A stretch of DNA of 64,000 nucleotides from Triatoma infestans (GCA_011037195.1 JAAEAF010001548.1:62001-126000); one strand, 5' to 3'. Positions 11,378-23,084 are shown, counted from the first letter of the stretch. Program-made: numbers and translations. Notes: generated by a model from the letters alone, not told the origin.

Positions 11378-12408
11378 AACGATCTCTGTTGGGTAAGGGA
11401 ACCCTAGCTACTTGTCTCTTGCACTTTTGAAATAGTTTTTTAAAATTACTTTTCATTCTTTTTCTCACCTCATTCCGCTCACACACTACTTAGGGAATAA
11501 ACAACTATTTACGGCCCGTTCTCGCCCGAGGAAGCGCCACACCCCCATGCCAACAATCCATCAAGCACAGCTTCGAGTGGAGAGAGATTGCTGACTAAAC
11601 AATGTATTTAGTACAATAGGATGTTATGGAATTTCTTATGAGAAGAGGAAGTAACGTCCATTATGATTAGGATATTAAGGTTGATAACAATAGAGGTGCG
11701 CAGCATTTTTGATGGAAGGAATTGGAATGGGATCTTGGATAACTAATGTGATAACACTTGCACAGCAAAATCAGTTTACATACTGTTTTGGAAAATGTTT
11801 TGTTATGACCTAAATCACACACACACACACATGCATAGATATGACTTTTGTACTAGGTGGTGATATGCTTGTAATATAGTTATAGGTGTGGGGAATGACC
11901 TTAAAGTGTGTGTCTGAGTTATAGTTTATGTGGTCATTCATTATGTTTTTGTGGATAGCCTTGTGGTATATTTCTGTTTTTTCTAGAATGTCCATTCGTC
12001 TTCCTTTTGTGCCTTGGTGTAATAGGACCATTGTTTTTTCTATACTTTGTGGTTCGTGGTTGCTCTTTGTAAGGTGTTAGCATCGGGTTAGCAAGAGGAA
12101 TCGGTTTTGTTGTATTTGTATGAGCATGGGTGTTCTTTAAACTTGTATTTGAGGCGTCTTCCGGCCTGGCCTGGCCAACGTATGTGCAGTTGCATTCGGG
12201 GTAAGAGAGTTTGTATATGCCACTTTTGTCATACAGACTGGTTGATTCAGTATGTGTGCATATTTTGTTTACAAGTTTATTGTTTTATTCTGAATACTGT
12301 TCTCAAGCCTAGTTTTTTGAAAAAGTGTGCCAGTTTGAGAACCTCCTTCCCGATGTATGTGAAAGTGGCGAATAAGTTGGGTGTTGTGGGGTTTTCGTCT
12401 TGGTTGCG

Positions 12409-12431
12409 GTTTAGCAGACTAAACCGCATAT
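12409..12431. repeat. Short perfect inverted repeat
   Basis: GCGGTTTAG, a 4-nt loop (CAGA), CTAAACCGC. It lies inside the PLE remnant close to the larger hairpin at 12445. Confidence 0.7.
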
Positions 12432-12444
12432 TAGACATAAACAA

Positions 12445-12498
12445 TTGTCAACAAATTATCAATAAAAAATAGATTTTTTATTAATAATTTGTTGACAA
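12445..12498. repeat. 26-bp hairpin with 2-nt loop
   Basis: Arms 12445-12470 (TTGTCAACAAATTATC...) and 12473-12498 are complementary over 26 bp with one mismatch and only AG between. It interrupts the reading of the PLE. Such a tight palindrome suggests a replication-born inverted duplication or a small foldback insertion. Confidence 0.85.
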
Positions 12499-12879
12499 CG
12501 CTAGCAGGTATGCGTTTTTGTGGCTGTATATGGTGTTGAGTTCTTGTTTGTAGTTGGTCACTGTGAGTGGTATAGTTTCTTGCCTGTTAGATAGGTGATT
12601 GAGGGCTGCTAGTTTGTCTTGAGTGGGATGATGGGAACTGGAAGTTATATGGTGTCAGTAGAAGTGGGTTTTCTGTAAATCCCGTAGTCTATTTTGTTAT
12701 TATTTCTAGTAAATTTTATGTCTAGAAAGTTGAGAGTGCCAAAGTTCTCTTACTCATATGTGAGTTTTAAATTGGGATGGAGATTGTTTTAATAGGAAAG
12801 AGTGTATCTATGTCAATGTCATGTTCTCCACAGTTAACAATTAATTATTAATAAGTAATTTAACTATTGAAGTTATCGT

Positions 12880-14634
12880 AATTATACAAGAATTCCCTTT
12901 CAAAGAGGTTTCGTGAATCCTGTTATTTTTAACTTATGCACCCTTAAATCTCTTACTAGCTCATCAGTCCATAAAATCTTCAAGAAATTATTGAAGGCCA
13001 ACAGTCTCCGGTAGTCGGTCTCTCACTCATTTATAACCCTTAACTTTGCACACGATAATCTTTTACTAGCTCTTTAAATATTCTTTATATTTTTAATAAT
13101 TACTCAATAAGTACCAAAAATGCAAAGTTACACACTTAAAATAAAATTATCGCTTTTCCAATCATAAGTTTGAATCTGCTCCTTCCTAAAAACTTAAAGG
13201 AATGGATTTTTTTTTTTCTAATTGTTTAGTGTCCTTTATTTTAAACAATATAATAAGCCATGAATTCGGAAGACATATCTCCAGTTTTTGCTAAATCTGC
13301 TAACGACTTCTTTACTGAATAAGCTGAAAAACATCCGAACCTACCTAACAACTTCTTTAAATCCTGTCTTACAGGATTTTTCCAAATTATTTTCTCCTTT
13401 TATTTATCGACCTCACGTTGGCGTTTCCCAATTAAAAATTAAAAACTATAGATAAAAGCTGCCTTCTATGCCTCCAATCACAAAATCCACTCTGATATAA
13501 ATAGACTATTTATCTCAGAGTTAACCCATTCCCGCTATATAAAATACTACTCAGAACTAACCTATCACTCCAATCATATATGTTATACATCTGGAGAAAT
13601 CGCCCTGCGACTTCTCTTGGTAGCCTGAAGCGGCAGTAGTCACTTGATCATCTGTTTTACGACAACGGCCTCGAAAGGTAGCTAATTGAAAGGAGAACTT
13701 ATGGCTGCAAAACTACCTAACCACTATGCACGTACATATTGATTAAGTGTAGTTGTCTATATTTTATATATTCATCCCTTGTTCTTATTTTACATTATAT
13801 ACTATTACAATAAGTAAAATAATCATAACATTAAAATTATATAAGTTAACATCATTAAATTAAAAAGGTGATCTAATTTTAGTTGCACTGAAAACAAAAT
13901 ATCCAAAGTTTAAGTAATAATAATTTATAAATATTTTTTATTTATTTATATCTTTTCTAGCCAATATTGGCATACTGAGAGATTGCATGTTACAAGGTAT
14001 TTTCCATATAAACGAGTCTTAAATAAAATAACATACTGCTATTACGGGAATATAACATAACATACAAAAGGTTCTCTTCTAAACAATGTACAGCAAAGTA
14101 AAAATAAAAACTATCAGAAACCTAACTCCCCCCTATTTTATTTAGACATTCATTACTATACATCAAAGATAATAAGTGAATATGTTACAAGGATCGTTAA
14201 AGAGCATACAAATCTTATTAGGAGATGCCACCCATCTGTATAGTGTTCTATCAATAATTGGCGTTAAGTAGAAGAAAGGTGTAGCTGGGCCAGCGACCAG
14301 CGGGGAGGACAGTACACTGCAGCTATAGAAACCTAACTTATTTTTATTATCATAGTGCACTAATTACTAACAACATCATAATTTATATATATATTTCAAT
14401 TCATTAATTATATAGATCTTATTTATATATGTTCTTTTTGTAATATAATGAGGGGAAGAGACTTTGGAACATTTTCATTTTAACTATTCAAACAACTATC
14501 AAACACAAAAAACTAGAACATATATTTAACTACTGCGTTGCTGCATTCAAATTAAGATCGTTTAATAGTTCATAAAAAAACAATATTTTTTATATTTTCC
14601 GTAAGATTCATCTGTGCGAAAGTAAAATTAAAAA
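12880..14634. other. Unassigned AT-rich region
   Basis: No supported gene. 13400-13720 is slightly richer in G+C. Short open frames are consistent with chance. Confidence 0.4.
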
Positions 14635-14723
14635 TGGAAGATTCTTCTCGACCGTTACTTGTATGAAGGAAAGGATTTTGAGTTTCGGTCTTTTTTTAAC
14701 CAAAAATAAAAATAACTTAAATT

Positions 14724-14760
14724 TTTGCCAACGTTTCGACAAATATATTGTCTTTTTCAA
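14724..14760 (-). ncRNA. Hammerhead-like PLE motif, left arm
   Basis: Minus strand: TGCC, TTGAAAAA, GACAAT-ATA-TTTGTC hairpin, GAAACGTT, GGCA. TGCC and GGCA pair as stem I. ACGT is self-complementary, fitting dimeric hammerheads without a true stem III. G8 is A here, so cleavage is doubtful. Confidence 0.45.
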
Positions 14761-14963
14761 GGCATAAAAAATAAAAAATATAAAAACTAATAAAAAATCT
14801 TTAAAACATATCCAACTTGAAAACTTATGTAAAATTTAGAACAACAGTCTTTTCTCTGTGTTGTTGAGGTGTTCTCAACTTTTTAGTTCTAAATTTTACA
14901 TAAGTTTTCAAGTTGGATATGTTTTAAAGATTTTTTATTAGTTTTTATATTTTTTATTTTTTA

Positions 14964-15003
14964 TGCCTTGAAAAAGACAATATATTTGTCGAAACGTTGG
15001 CAA
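14964..15003 (+). ncRNA. Hammerhead-like PLE motif, right arm
   Basis: Same sequence as the left arm in plus orientation: TGCC, TTGAAAAA, GACAA...TTGTC, GAAACGTT, GGCA. Identity of the two arms suggests recent formation of the palindrome. Confidence 0.45.
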
Positions 15004-15699
15004 AAATTTAAGTTTTTTTCATTTTTGGTTAAAAAAAGACCGAAACTCAAAATCCTTTCCTTCGTAAAATTAAAAAAAAGAAAAAAGTTTGTTTAAATGT
15101 TCAATCTTTTTACAAGAAAAAGTCCACTTTGCATTTTTATAGCAACTCATGAATTCTTAATAAAACGTTTCCATTTCAGCGTAAAAACTTTTTTTTCTTT
15201 ATAAAATAAATTTATTAATATTTATTAGTTGCTAAACTAATATAGATTGTCTTCATTATTATTGTGTAAGCAAAACAACATAAAAAAAATTCTTCAATTA
15301 ATATTAGTTGATATTAAACTGTATAATAATTGTGACTAACTCTCAGTATAAACACTGTTCAATTTTGAATCTCAAAGTTACGGAGGAGTTAATGACAATC
15401 ATTATATAATATTATATAAAATAACTTTCCGATGCTCATTATGAACAACCCCTTACGAATGATCTAAACAATTCAATTGTTGCGTTCCTCAGTAAATGTT
15501 ATAGCTCCAGCTGCAGCAAGTTCGAATTTTAATGTCAATTATAATCTCTGAGGCGAATTAGGGAGGAAAACAAAGTAATAGGTTTAATGAATCCAGTCTT
15601 GTAGAGCGGAAATTTATTAGCCGGAACCAAGAGATTGATCTTTCATGTCAACCTTCCAGAATTAGGAATTAGGAACTAGGAATTTTTAAATTAGGACCT

Positions 15700-16000
15700 A
15701 AGTACTTAACAAAGGCAGCGCGAGAGATTCCTGGTGGCAGATACGGGTATTGGAGAAGATATGCAATATGCTTTCGGGAAAATTAGAAATATCGAGGCAA
15801 AGAAGAGGATGGGTGTAGAGTGGAACGTTCCGAAGTCGAAAGAGCTTAGGGTACTTAAACGGTAAAAGGATGGGTCCAGAAAGAGTACTTAAAGTACAAT
15901 GGACAGTGACATGGATGGTCGGAGGAAGAGAGAAAGACTAAGAGGGAGATAGGAAGATTATCTCGATGAGGCGTTGGCGGGGTAGAGGCTGACCATTATT
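15700..16000 (+). pseudogene. Possible LINE ORF2 C-terminal remnant
   Basis: A less AT-rich island. One frame reads KRMGPERVLKVQW, then GGRRERLRGR and EDYLDEALAG, resembling the GRP(R/K)-RW tail region of LINE ORF2 proteins. Short and interrupted; low confidence. Confidence 0.35.
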
Positions 16001-16189
16001 AATATTAATAAAACAATGTTGTCTATATTATATTTAGATTTATTGAGAAGAAATGTTCCATACAGCTCACGGAATACGCATCTTCCGTATTTATTCCAAT
16101 AAGGTTCAATTTATTTAAAAAAATTAAATTAATTAATATTAAATTATTATTATTAATAACTCAATTTAAACACGCAAGGATCCCATAAA

Positions 16190-17600
16190 TTTTGGTCTTG
16201 TAAAGGAACATTACTATATACAAATATGTTGATGACTGTTTAACAGCTGTCCATACCAACCTTAATACCTTTAATACATACCATCCCCGTTTACAATTTA
16301 CACACGAAATAGAAATAGATAATAAAATTAATTTTTTAGACTTGACGATTATTCGTGAAACAAATGGTTCACTTATTACCAACTGGTGCATGAAATCCAT
16401 ACGTTCTGATAGATTCCTCCATTTCCTTTCCAGTCATACATATAATCAGAAAATCAACTTTGTTAAATCTTTCTCCAAACGTGTACTTCATCTTAGCCAT
16501 CCCCGTTTCCAAGAAGACAACAAATTAAATTATCCAAGATATTTAAAAATAACGACTATTCTCTCCATATAGTACAAAAAATATTAAATCAACGATCCAC
16601 AGATAATGTGATCAACTTGACTCCCTCTACACCATCACAGCAACTTCCAATATCCTATATCTCTATCCCATAAATAGAGGGTCTATCAGAAAAAATAGCT
16701 AAGATTTTCAAGAAATATAACCTTTCCATTGCCCACATAAACTCCAATCCTCTAAAAAAACTCTTTTCTAAACTAAAAGACTCCACACCCACAACTTTAT
16801 TATCAGATATAATTTATAAAATAAATTGTTTACAATGGCCAGCTACATACATAAGAAAAACATCTCAATATTTAAAAAATAGACTATACCAACATAAATA
16901 CGACTGCAAAACTAAAAAAAACGACTGACATGACTACAACTCTAACGAAACATTGCATACAATGCAAACATGAATTTGACATGGACAACACTAAAATTCT
17001 CTCCATCAACAATAATAATAGAAAAAGAAATATATCGGAAATGATACATATTAAAAAAGATAAATTATCTATTAATTTTAGAACAGACACCAACAACCTA
17101 TCAGTTGTAACAATCTCCTGGAATTTCCAAAACAAAATACAGATTAAGTTTTCCCATCCACTCTCCTAGCCATTTATAAACCTTGACCCATCCGATCCAT
17201 CCAATGTCCATAACACTTGGTGATGGTATATTACAAGTTAAACTATATTTTTTAAGAAATTATAACAAGAAATTTTTGTAATTACAATTCCTATCTTATT
17301 TCCATATTTTACTCTTATATATATCAATATTGTCAAAGTTTCAATAGTTGTGATTAGTTTATTATTGATCTGTTCTGCAGCAATAGTCAAAATAAATTTA
17401 AAATTGTTATATATATATTATACAATCTTTATTTAGTATATAGCGTAGTGTATAAAAAAGTTGTGTTTTGAAATATTTATTTTAAATTTATGTTTTATGA
17501 TGTTTTTTCTTTTGATTTGTATTAAAACCTTTGTATAGACCTTGAAGAAGGCAATTAGTTTGCCGAAACGTTGATAAAAGTTCAAAAAGAGTTTTTTTAT
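16190..17600 (+). pseudogene. Penelope-like element: RT C-terminal part, GIY-YIG remnant, 3' end
   Basis: Second PLE, plus strand. 16310-16572 reads INFLDLTIIRETNGS, LITNWCMKSIRSDRF, HFLSSHTYNQK and RVLHLSHPRFQEDN, the region after the PLE RT core. Around 16810-16920 follows IIYKINCLQWPATYI, RKTSQYLKNRLYQHKYDC, a GIY-YIG nuclease with the YIG Gly replaced (TYIR where TYIG is usual). A further frame (16930-17169) starts with CIQCKHEFDMDN. Frameshifts and stops separate the pieces; the RT fingers and palm are missing. Downstream, 17540-17600 carries the PLE end with a hammerhead-like motif. Confidence 0.8.
17536..17578 (+). ncRNA. Hammerhead-like motif at PLE 3' end
   Basis: CTTGAAGA, then GGCAA-TTAG-TTTGCC (hairpin), GAAACGTT, GATAAAAG. 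The stem is intact and ACGT is self-complementary; the base before TGAAGA is T where a consensus hammerhead has C, and stem I is weak. It follows the PLE ORF in the sense orientation, as known for PLE-associated hammerheads. Confidence 0.5.
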
Positions 17601-17917
17601 GACCGAACCTCAACATCTATTTTCAACACTATATACCCTGAAGAAAAAGAATACTGCAAATTATGTTGTTGAAAATTATTAGAATACGCATCTTCCGTAA
17701 GTATTAGCAAACAATTTTCAGTAAATTTTGTTGTTGGTAGGAACTACTTTAACTAATTATTCACAATATAATATATTCGAATAAGATTACACTTAGGATT
17801 TAGGCAAAAGAATTTTTAACCTGGAGACTAACGACAGGGTGAGACTATTGGTCGTGATGATAACTTCTTGTTTATCAGAGATATCCTCCGTGATAGCCTG
17901 CTACTTTTGGTGGTCAT

Positions 17918-17952
17918 CGACCGATTTCGGGCGTTCGCCCATCAACAGGATG
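17918..17952 (-). ncRNA. Hammerhead-like motif, mutated core
   Basis: Minus strand: CATC, CTGTTGA (17942-17948), perfect GGGCGAACGCCC stem, GAAA, TCGGTC, GATG. Stems I and II intact; A6 changed to T, as in the copy at 4098. Predicted inactive. Confidence 0.45.
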
Positions 17953-18004
17953 TTTTTGACAAAACTGTGTGATAACATAGACTTGTACAAAGCAAATTCA
18001 GTGA

Positions 18005-18092
18005 GATTGGCTGAGATTGGGATTGAGGGCAACGAGACAGCTGATTAACTGGCCAGGAATAGGGCGAACACTCCTTTCTGTGGTCAAGAGGT
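18005..18092 (+). pseudogene. LINE RNase H fragment, left part
   Basis: Reads GIEGNETAD, a stop, LARNRANTPFCGQE, the conserved C-terminal block of LINE RNase H (GHxGIxGNExAD). The same frame resumes at 27640 after the LTR element, so the two parts were contiguous. The domain removes RNA from the RNA:DNA hybrid in R1/I/jockey-type LINEs. Confidence 0.75.
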
Positions 18093-18558
18093 TGTAATGA
18101 CATGGCAAAGTCATTGACATCGGCAAATTACACCAAAGAAATAATAATTTACAACTAGTGGTTCCAGCCAGCTGCTATTTTAACAAAGGGTGGCAGTAAT
18201 AAAAGTATAACCAGCAACCGGCCGCCGGCTTCAAAGACAGCCGCGGCCAAACAAACGATTAACAAAGCCTTTTCATCAATACTGTACATCAAAAAGCAAG
18301 CACCGAATAAGGTCAGCAAACTACGAAGGTCGCACATGGTCGCACAATAGGACAGATGTCTTGGTGTGAGTGTGGCCAACACCAATATATAAACTCTATG
18401 ATATACGACGAAAGGACCATTATATCATCTACGGCCAAACGAGCACGTCTATATACCCGAGCGGCAATTTACAGTTATATTCAAACTTATCATTCTTTAG
18501 TAGTGCATCTTAGTTTAGTTATTTTATCATTCTAATTTATCTACTATTTATTACTAAG
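18093..18558 (+). repeat. 5' LTR of gag-only element, left part
   Basis: Aligns with the 3' LTR at 27192 but keeps about 197 bp (around 18205-18400, more G+C-rich) that the 3' LTR lacks. That segment was either deleted from the 3' copy or gained here. Interrupted at CTAAG by the CsRn1-like element. Confidence 0.9.
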
Positions 18559-18742
18559 TGTGGGGGTCTTGTGGTTAATAATTGTCAATTAATACAGATA
18601 TTCACTATATTTGAACACAAGATACAAAATGTTATCCACCACAATATAAAATGTATAATTTAATAGACATGTTCTATTAACTCAACTCTGATGCAACTGT
18701 AACCTTACTACTGCTCTCGCTTATAACAGTGATGCCACTACA
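18559..18742 (-). repeat. 3' LTR of CsRn1-like element
   Basis: 184 bp, TGTGGGGG to CACTACA on the plus strand. Carries the termination side of the minus-strand element. Confidence 0.93.
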
Positions 18743-18753
18743 CATACCCCCTG
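18743..18753 (-). other. Polypurine tract
   Basis: On the minus strand CAGGGGGTATG directly precedes the 3' LTR: the primer site for plus-strand DNA synthesis. Confidence 0.7.
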
Positions 18754-18920
18754 GGCAGTAAAAAAAATGAAAAAAAAGTTTGAACAATAGAGACTGATGA
18801 TACAAAAAATGAAATACAAGAGGTGATAATAACGAGAGGTGGATAAGAATATGAACAATTACAATATCAACTGATAGAAGTTAAAATAATTCAAAATGAT
18901 AGTTTTTGTTATAGTAAAAG

Positions 18921-21900
18921 TCACAAGAACTTGGAAGGAAAACGAACCACTCTGCCACTACGGATCGTTGAAGTCTTCGGAAGTTCTTCATGGAGGGCAG
19001 TCTGTGGTTGTGAGGTAGTTATTGCAGGTGGAAGATCCTTGTTTTCATTAACAAAATAAGCAGGTTTAAGTCTATCGATGGAAACATCCCGTTTCTTTCC
19101 ATTGACGGAGATGGTATAATATTTGTCTCGACGTTTAAGTACTTGGTACGGACCCAGGTAAGGTGGTTGAAGGGATTTCCTCATCAAATCTTGCCTAACA
19201 AAAACGTAGTCTGTTTCCGATAGGTTTTTAAAGACAAAAGTTGGGCGATGTCCATGTCGTGATGTTTCCGTTGGTTTGAAGTGTTGAAAAAGTGTACGGA
19301 GATTGGATATGAAATGTGATGGATTGGTGAGAGGCTTGTCGTTAGGGATGAAAAATTCCTGTGGTAAACGCAAGGGTTGACCAAAGACCATTTCTGCAGG
19401 AGTTGCCTTGATGTCTTCTTTAAAGGCGGAACGAATACCTAACATAACAATAGGCAAGGCATCGGTCCATGAGAGCTGTGGATGGCACATCAAAGATGCC
19501 TTCAAATGACGATGGAATCGCTCCACCAAACCGTTAGAAGCGGGGTGGTAAGATGTAGTGCGGTGATGTACAACTCCAAATAATTGCGTTAAATGTTGAA
19601 ATAATTCGGCCTCAAACTGGCGTCCACGATCGGTCGTAATATGTGCTGGAACGCCATAACGACTCATCCAACCAGAAAATAGTTCTTTTGCAACGGATTT
19701 TGCGGATATATCCTGTAGTGGAAGGGCTTCTGGGAAACGAGTAAATCGGTCGATTATAGTTAAACAGTATGAATAACCGTTAGATGGTGGTAAGGGACCA
19801 ATTAAATCGACATGTATGTGGTCGAAGCGCTGATTAGGCAGAGCAAAGGATCCAACAGGCGCCTTAACGTGGCGATGAACTTTAGACCGTTGACATCGTA
19901 GACAACTACGGGTCCAAGTAACACAATCTTTGTTAATAGACGGCCAAACATAGCGACTAGTGAGTAGTTTTTTGGTAGCTCGAATGCCTGGATGAGAAAG
20001 GCCATGCAGGGCATTGAAGATGTGGCGACGGCAACTTGCTGGAACGTACGGACGTGCTGAGCCCGTAGAAATATCGCAGTACAAAGGTTTATCAAAATCC
20101 GGAAGAAGTATTTGGCGAAGCTGCAGAGATGCGTTTGAAGATGCGAGAAGAGCGTCCAACTCGGAGTCTTCTGATTGGAGTGCTGGCAGTTGATTAAGTT
20201 GAAAAGGGGTGGTTATAGCTTCAATGCGTGAAAGTGTATCCGCTACTACATTGAGTAAGCCAGGAACATGTTGAACATCAGTAGTGTATTGCGTGATGAA
20301 ATCTAAGTAACGAAATTGACGTGGAGAACACTTATCAGGAGTGCGTTTAAAGGCGTAAGTGATCGGTTTGTGATCAGTGTAGACCGTAAAATGTCGGCCT
20401 TCAAGCATGTGCCGAAAGTGACGAATAGCTTTGTATATAGCAAGGAGTTCGCGATCATAGGCACTAAATTTTTGTTCTGTGACGCTGAGTTTCTTTGTGA
20501 AAAATGCTAATGGTTGCCATTCTGTGTCATGAAGTTGCTGCAATGCTGCTCCAATAGAAACGCTGGAAGCATCAGTCATTAAAATCAGGGGTAAGTTACA
20601 ATTAGGATGAGCTAGGATGGTTGCATTGGCTAAACTTTCTTTACATCGTTCGAAAGCTGTCTGAAGATTATTGTTCCAATTAATAATTTGTTTTTCTGAA
20701 GATGGTTTTTTTAGAAGGTCATGAAGAGGAGCTTGAATAATTGCAGCATCAGGTATGAACCGACGGTAAAAATTGATCATACCTAGGAACTTGCGCAAGT
20801 CGCGAACAGTTGTTGGAAGAGGAAAATTCTGGACTGCTTCTATTTTTGATGAAAGAGGCTTCGTACCGGCTGCTGAGATTGAATAGCCTAGAAACTCGAC
20901 TGTGGGTTTACCAAAACAAGATTTGGCAGTATTTATGACGATACCATTCTCATTAAGACGCTTAAAAAGTTGACGAAGATGAACCAGATGCTGTTCAGAA
21001 TTTTCAGAGGCTATTAAAATATCGTCGATATAAGGAAAACAGAAGGGCAGATCTCTAGTGATTTCATCTACAAAGCGCTGAAATGATTGTGGTGCATTCC
21101 TCAATCCAAAAGTCATATGCGAAAATTCGAAAAGTCCGAATGGCGTTGTTATTGCTGTCTTTGGAACATCCTCGGAGGCAACCGGAATTTGATGAAAAGC
21201 TCTTAAGAGATCTATTGTTGAAAAGATGGTTGTATTAACTAAATTATGAGAAAAGTCTTCAATATGACGGATGGGATATCTGTCAGGTATTGTACGAAGA
21301 TTAAGTGCGCGGTAGTCGCCGCAAGGACGCCACTGGCCATTCTTCTTTTTGACTAGGTGAAGGGGAGATGCCCAAGAGCTTTGAGAAGGTCTAGCAATAC
21401 CCATGTGTATCATATGGTCAATTTCTTTTTTAGCAATTAATAGTTTTTCTGGTGCTAGTCTTCGTGGTTTGCTAAACACGGGTGGTCCAGGTGTAGTTCG
21501 GATATAATGTTTTGTTGAATGTTTAATTTCTTTGGGACAGCCATCAGGTCTGGTGAGAGAAGGAAATTCTGCTAATAAGCGGTGGTAAATAGTAGAACCA
21601 ATGATGGATTTAATTTGAGCACTTGGAAGGTCTGGAGCAGAACAGCCTCGAACAACCAGTTTGGTAATACCATCCACAAGTTGCTTATTGCGAATATCAA
21701 CCAGCAGTTCAAAATGAGCTAAAAAATCAGCACCCACTATAGGGCGTGACACGTTGGCTACGACAAATCGCCATTTAAATTCTCTTCGAAGACCAAAGTT
21801 CAAGGATAGTGTAATAAAACCATAGGTAGTGATAACTGAGCCATTGGCTGCGTATAAGTTGTAAGCACTGCGATTGCGTTTGTGGAGAAAAGAACTTGGA

Positions 21901-21989
21901 TATACACTGACGTCTGAACCTGTATCAATTAAGAATAATTTGTTAGTAGTTAAATCTTTGACTAGAAGGCGGATGGATGAAGAGCCCAC
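18921..21989 (-). CDS. pol: Pol polyprotein (protease, RT, RNase H, integrase)
   Basis: An uninterrupted 1022-codon frame. Aspartic protease near residue 22 ([12 protein letters not shown]) with IVGADFL near 86; RT from about 150 to 370, with the [11 protein letters not shown] block and catalytic YIDD near 318; RNase H near 470-590 ([28 protein letters not shown]); integrase HHCC zinc finger near 655-700 (HGLSHPG ... CLRCQ), then DDE core with [15 protein letters not shown] and [11 protein letters not shown]. The stated start is GTG, but the frame is open upstream into the end of gag and is in the -1 frame relative to it, so expression by ribosomal frameshift is likely. All catalytic residues I can check are present. 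Confidence 0.95.
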   Translation of the reverse strand: MGSSSIRLLVKDLTTNKLFLIDTGSDVSVYPSSFLHKRNRSAYNLYAANGSVITTYGFITLSLNFGLRREFKWRFVVANVSRPIVGADFLAHFELLVDIRNKQLVDGITKLVVRGCSAPDLPSAQIKSIIGSTIYHRLLAEFPSLTRPDGCPKEIKHSTKHYIRTTPGPPVFSKPRRLAPEKLLIAKKEIDHMIHMGIARPSQSSWASPLHLVKKKNGQWRPCGDYRALNLRTIPDRYPIRHIEDFSHNLVNTTIFSTIDLLRAFHQIPVASEDVPKTAITTPFGLFEFSHMTFGLRNAPQSFQRFVDEITRDLPFCFPYIDDILIASENSEQHLVHLRQLFKRLNENGIVINTAKSCFGKPTVEFLGYSISAAGTKPLSSKIEAVQNFPLPTTVRDLRKFLGMINFYRRFIPDAAIIQAPLHDLLKKPSSEKQIINWNNNLQTAFERCKESLANATILAHPNCNLPLILMTDASSVSIGAALQQLHDTEWQPLAFFTKKLSVTEQKFSAYDRELLAIYKAIRHFRHMLEGRHFTVYTDHKPITYAFKRTPDKCSPRQFRYLDFITQYTTDVQHVPGLLNVVADTLSRIEAITTPFQLNQLPALQSEDSELDALLASSNASLQLRQILLPDFDKPLYCDISTGSARPYVPASCRRHIFNALHGLSHPGIRATKKLLTSRYVWPSINKDCVTWTRSCLRCQRSKVHRHVKAPVGSFALPNQRFDHIHVDLIGPLPPSNGYSYCLTIIDRFTRFPEALPLQDISAKSVAKELFSGWMSRYGVPAHITTDRGRQFEAELFQHLTQLFGVVHHRTTSYHPASNGLVERFHRHLKASLMCHPQLSWTDALPIVMLGIRSAFKEDIKATPAEMVFGQPLRLPQEFFIPNDKPLTNPSHFISNLRTLFQHFKPTETSRHGHRPTFVFKNLSETDYVFVRQDLMRKSLQPPYLGPYQVLKRRDKYYTISVNGKKRDVSIDRLKPAYFVNENKDLPPAITTSQPQTALHEELPKTSTIRSGRVVRFPSKFL

Positions 21990-22003
21990 AACACTAGCCG
22001 CCT

Positions 22004-22867
22004 CTAGCGGTGGGCTGGAGAGTTTTCCTCACAAACAAATGTGCAAGGGGGCTGGCATTTTGTAGCTTTTTCTTTAAATTTTGTGTGGTACCAACATAGG
22101 CCGGGTATTGCATTACCAGAAGTATTAGTTTGTCGCGATTTAGACTGAGATCTATCTCTCCTATAATTGCGATTACTCTTTAATCTCTGTACTTCGTTAG
22201 TTAATTTAGAAAGCTGTTTAATTAGATCATTTAATACTGGAGCTATATCAGAATTAAGAGAAGCATGAGTACTGTTATGATCAGTATCCAAAGTAGGTGA
22301 TGATGGAGCATTGCGTTTTGATATGGCAAAACAGCCTGATGCTGAGGGTATTTCTAATATTCTGTCTGCCATAACGGATAATTGATCTAATGCATCGGAA
22401 CTGATTGATAATATTTGCTGAACATGTGGAGGAAGGCGTTGCAGCCATAAATTTTTCAATAATTCGTCTGACATAGTATTAGTGGCAAGTTCACGCATTT
22501 GGCGTAATAAATGAGATGGTCTCTTATCACCCAATTCTAATCCGCCAATTAGCTGTTTAATTTTTTGCGATTGAGAATCTGCAAAACTCTCTATTAGTCT
22601 CTTTTTTAATGCATCATATTTATTTGAAGCTGGAGGTGATAATAATACATCACTAACTTGTGATAATATTTCGCTATCTATTGAAGAAACAACTATGTCA
22701 AATTTAGTTTGGTCAATTGTTATACCACCGGTTCGAAATTGTGCCTCTAATTGTGCGATCCAAAGGGAAGGGTTGGATTTCCAGAATAATGGTGGTTTGA
22801 CAGCTACTCGAGCTACCTCCTGATTTATTAAGAGAGGATTCTTGGTCACTTCGTCGGACATTTTCAT
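22004..22867 (-). CDS. gag: Gag protein with CHCC-type knuckle
   Basis: 287 codons from [11 protein letters not shown]. The N-terminal half has the insect gypsy gag pattern [36 protein letters not shown] and LWLQRLP; a basic stretch rich in Arg and Ser follows (about residues 225-250), then [18 protein letters not shown], a C-x2-H-x9-C-x3-C knuckle rather than the usual CCHC. This CHCC box is typical of CsRn1-clade gag. The last codons overlap the pol frame. It packages element RNA in virus-like particles. Confidence 0.92.
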   Translation of the reverse strand: MKMSDEVTKNPLLINQEVARVAVKPPLFWKSNPSLWIAQLEAQFRTGGITIDQTKFDIVVSSIDSEILSQVSDVLLSPPASNKYDALKKRLIESFADSQSQKIKQLIGGLELGDKRPSHLLRQMRELATNTMSDELLKNLWLQRLPPHVQQILSISSDALDQLSVMADRILEIPSASGCFAISKRNAPSSPTLDTDHNSTHASLNSDIAPVLNDLIKQLSKLTNEVQRLKSNRNYRRDRSQSKSRQTNTSGNAIPGLCWYHTKFKEKATKCQPPCTFVCEENSPAHR

Positions 22868-23071
22868 TGTAAAAAAAAAAGAACTAATAATCCAATTGTT
22901 ATGTATAGATGTTGATTTTATGTTGGAGAATAAAAATTGAATAAAGAAGTACTTACGATGAATGTTTTTTGTTCAAATGTTGTTGCAACTTAAAATATAG
23001 AAAGTTCATTTGATGTAAATGAAGCACTCACATGTTCACCACAATTAATTGTAGTTAAAGTAACTGATGTT

Positions 23072-23081
23072 GGGGTCACCA
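23072..23081 (-). other. Primer binding site, tRNA-Trp type
   Basis: On the minus strand, three bases inside the 5' LTR, TGGTGACCCCAAC matches the complement of the 3' end of tRNA-Trp (TGGTGACCCCGAC) with one change. tRNA-Trp priming is characteristic of the CsRn1 clade. Confidence 0.85.
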
Positions 23082-23084
23082 ATT

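Larger units (their letters stand above)
11790..12870 (-). pseudogene. Penelope-like element: RT C-terminus and GIY-YIG endonuclease, broken
   Basis: Minus-strand PLE remnant. From about 12790 down, a frame reads NNLHPNLKLTYE then GTLNFLDIKFTRNNNKIDYG and IYRKPTSTDTI, the block after the PLE RT catalytic core (FLD and YRKPT are hallmarks). After an inserted hairpin near 12445-12498, GIYKLSYPEC, CTYVGQARPED at 12160-12230 are the start of a GIY-YIG nuclease, and 11810-12031 (KGRRMDILEKTEIY) its C-terminal tail. Several stops and shifts; inactive. It differs clearly from the PLE at 16190, so two PLE lineages occur here. Confidence 0.75.
14635..15063. mobile_element. Inverted dimer of PLE ends, 178-bp arms, 13-bp TSD (locus 2)
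   Basis: Arms 14665-14842 and 14886-15063 are near-identical inverted copies around a 43-bp loop. The left side carries 30 extra bp (14635-14664). GTAAAATTAAAAA flanks the whole at 14622-14634 and 15064-15076, a perfect 13-bp direct repeat. Each arm has the PLE signature GTCGAAACGTTGG; the distal end (GACCGAAACTCAA) resembles the end of the PLE near 17600 (GACCGAACCTCAA). Architecture matches locus 1. The direct repeats are A-rich, so the TSD is strongly suggested rather than certain. Confidence 0.8.
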
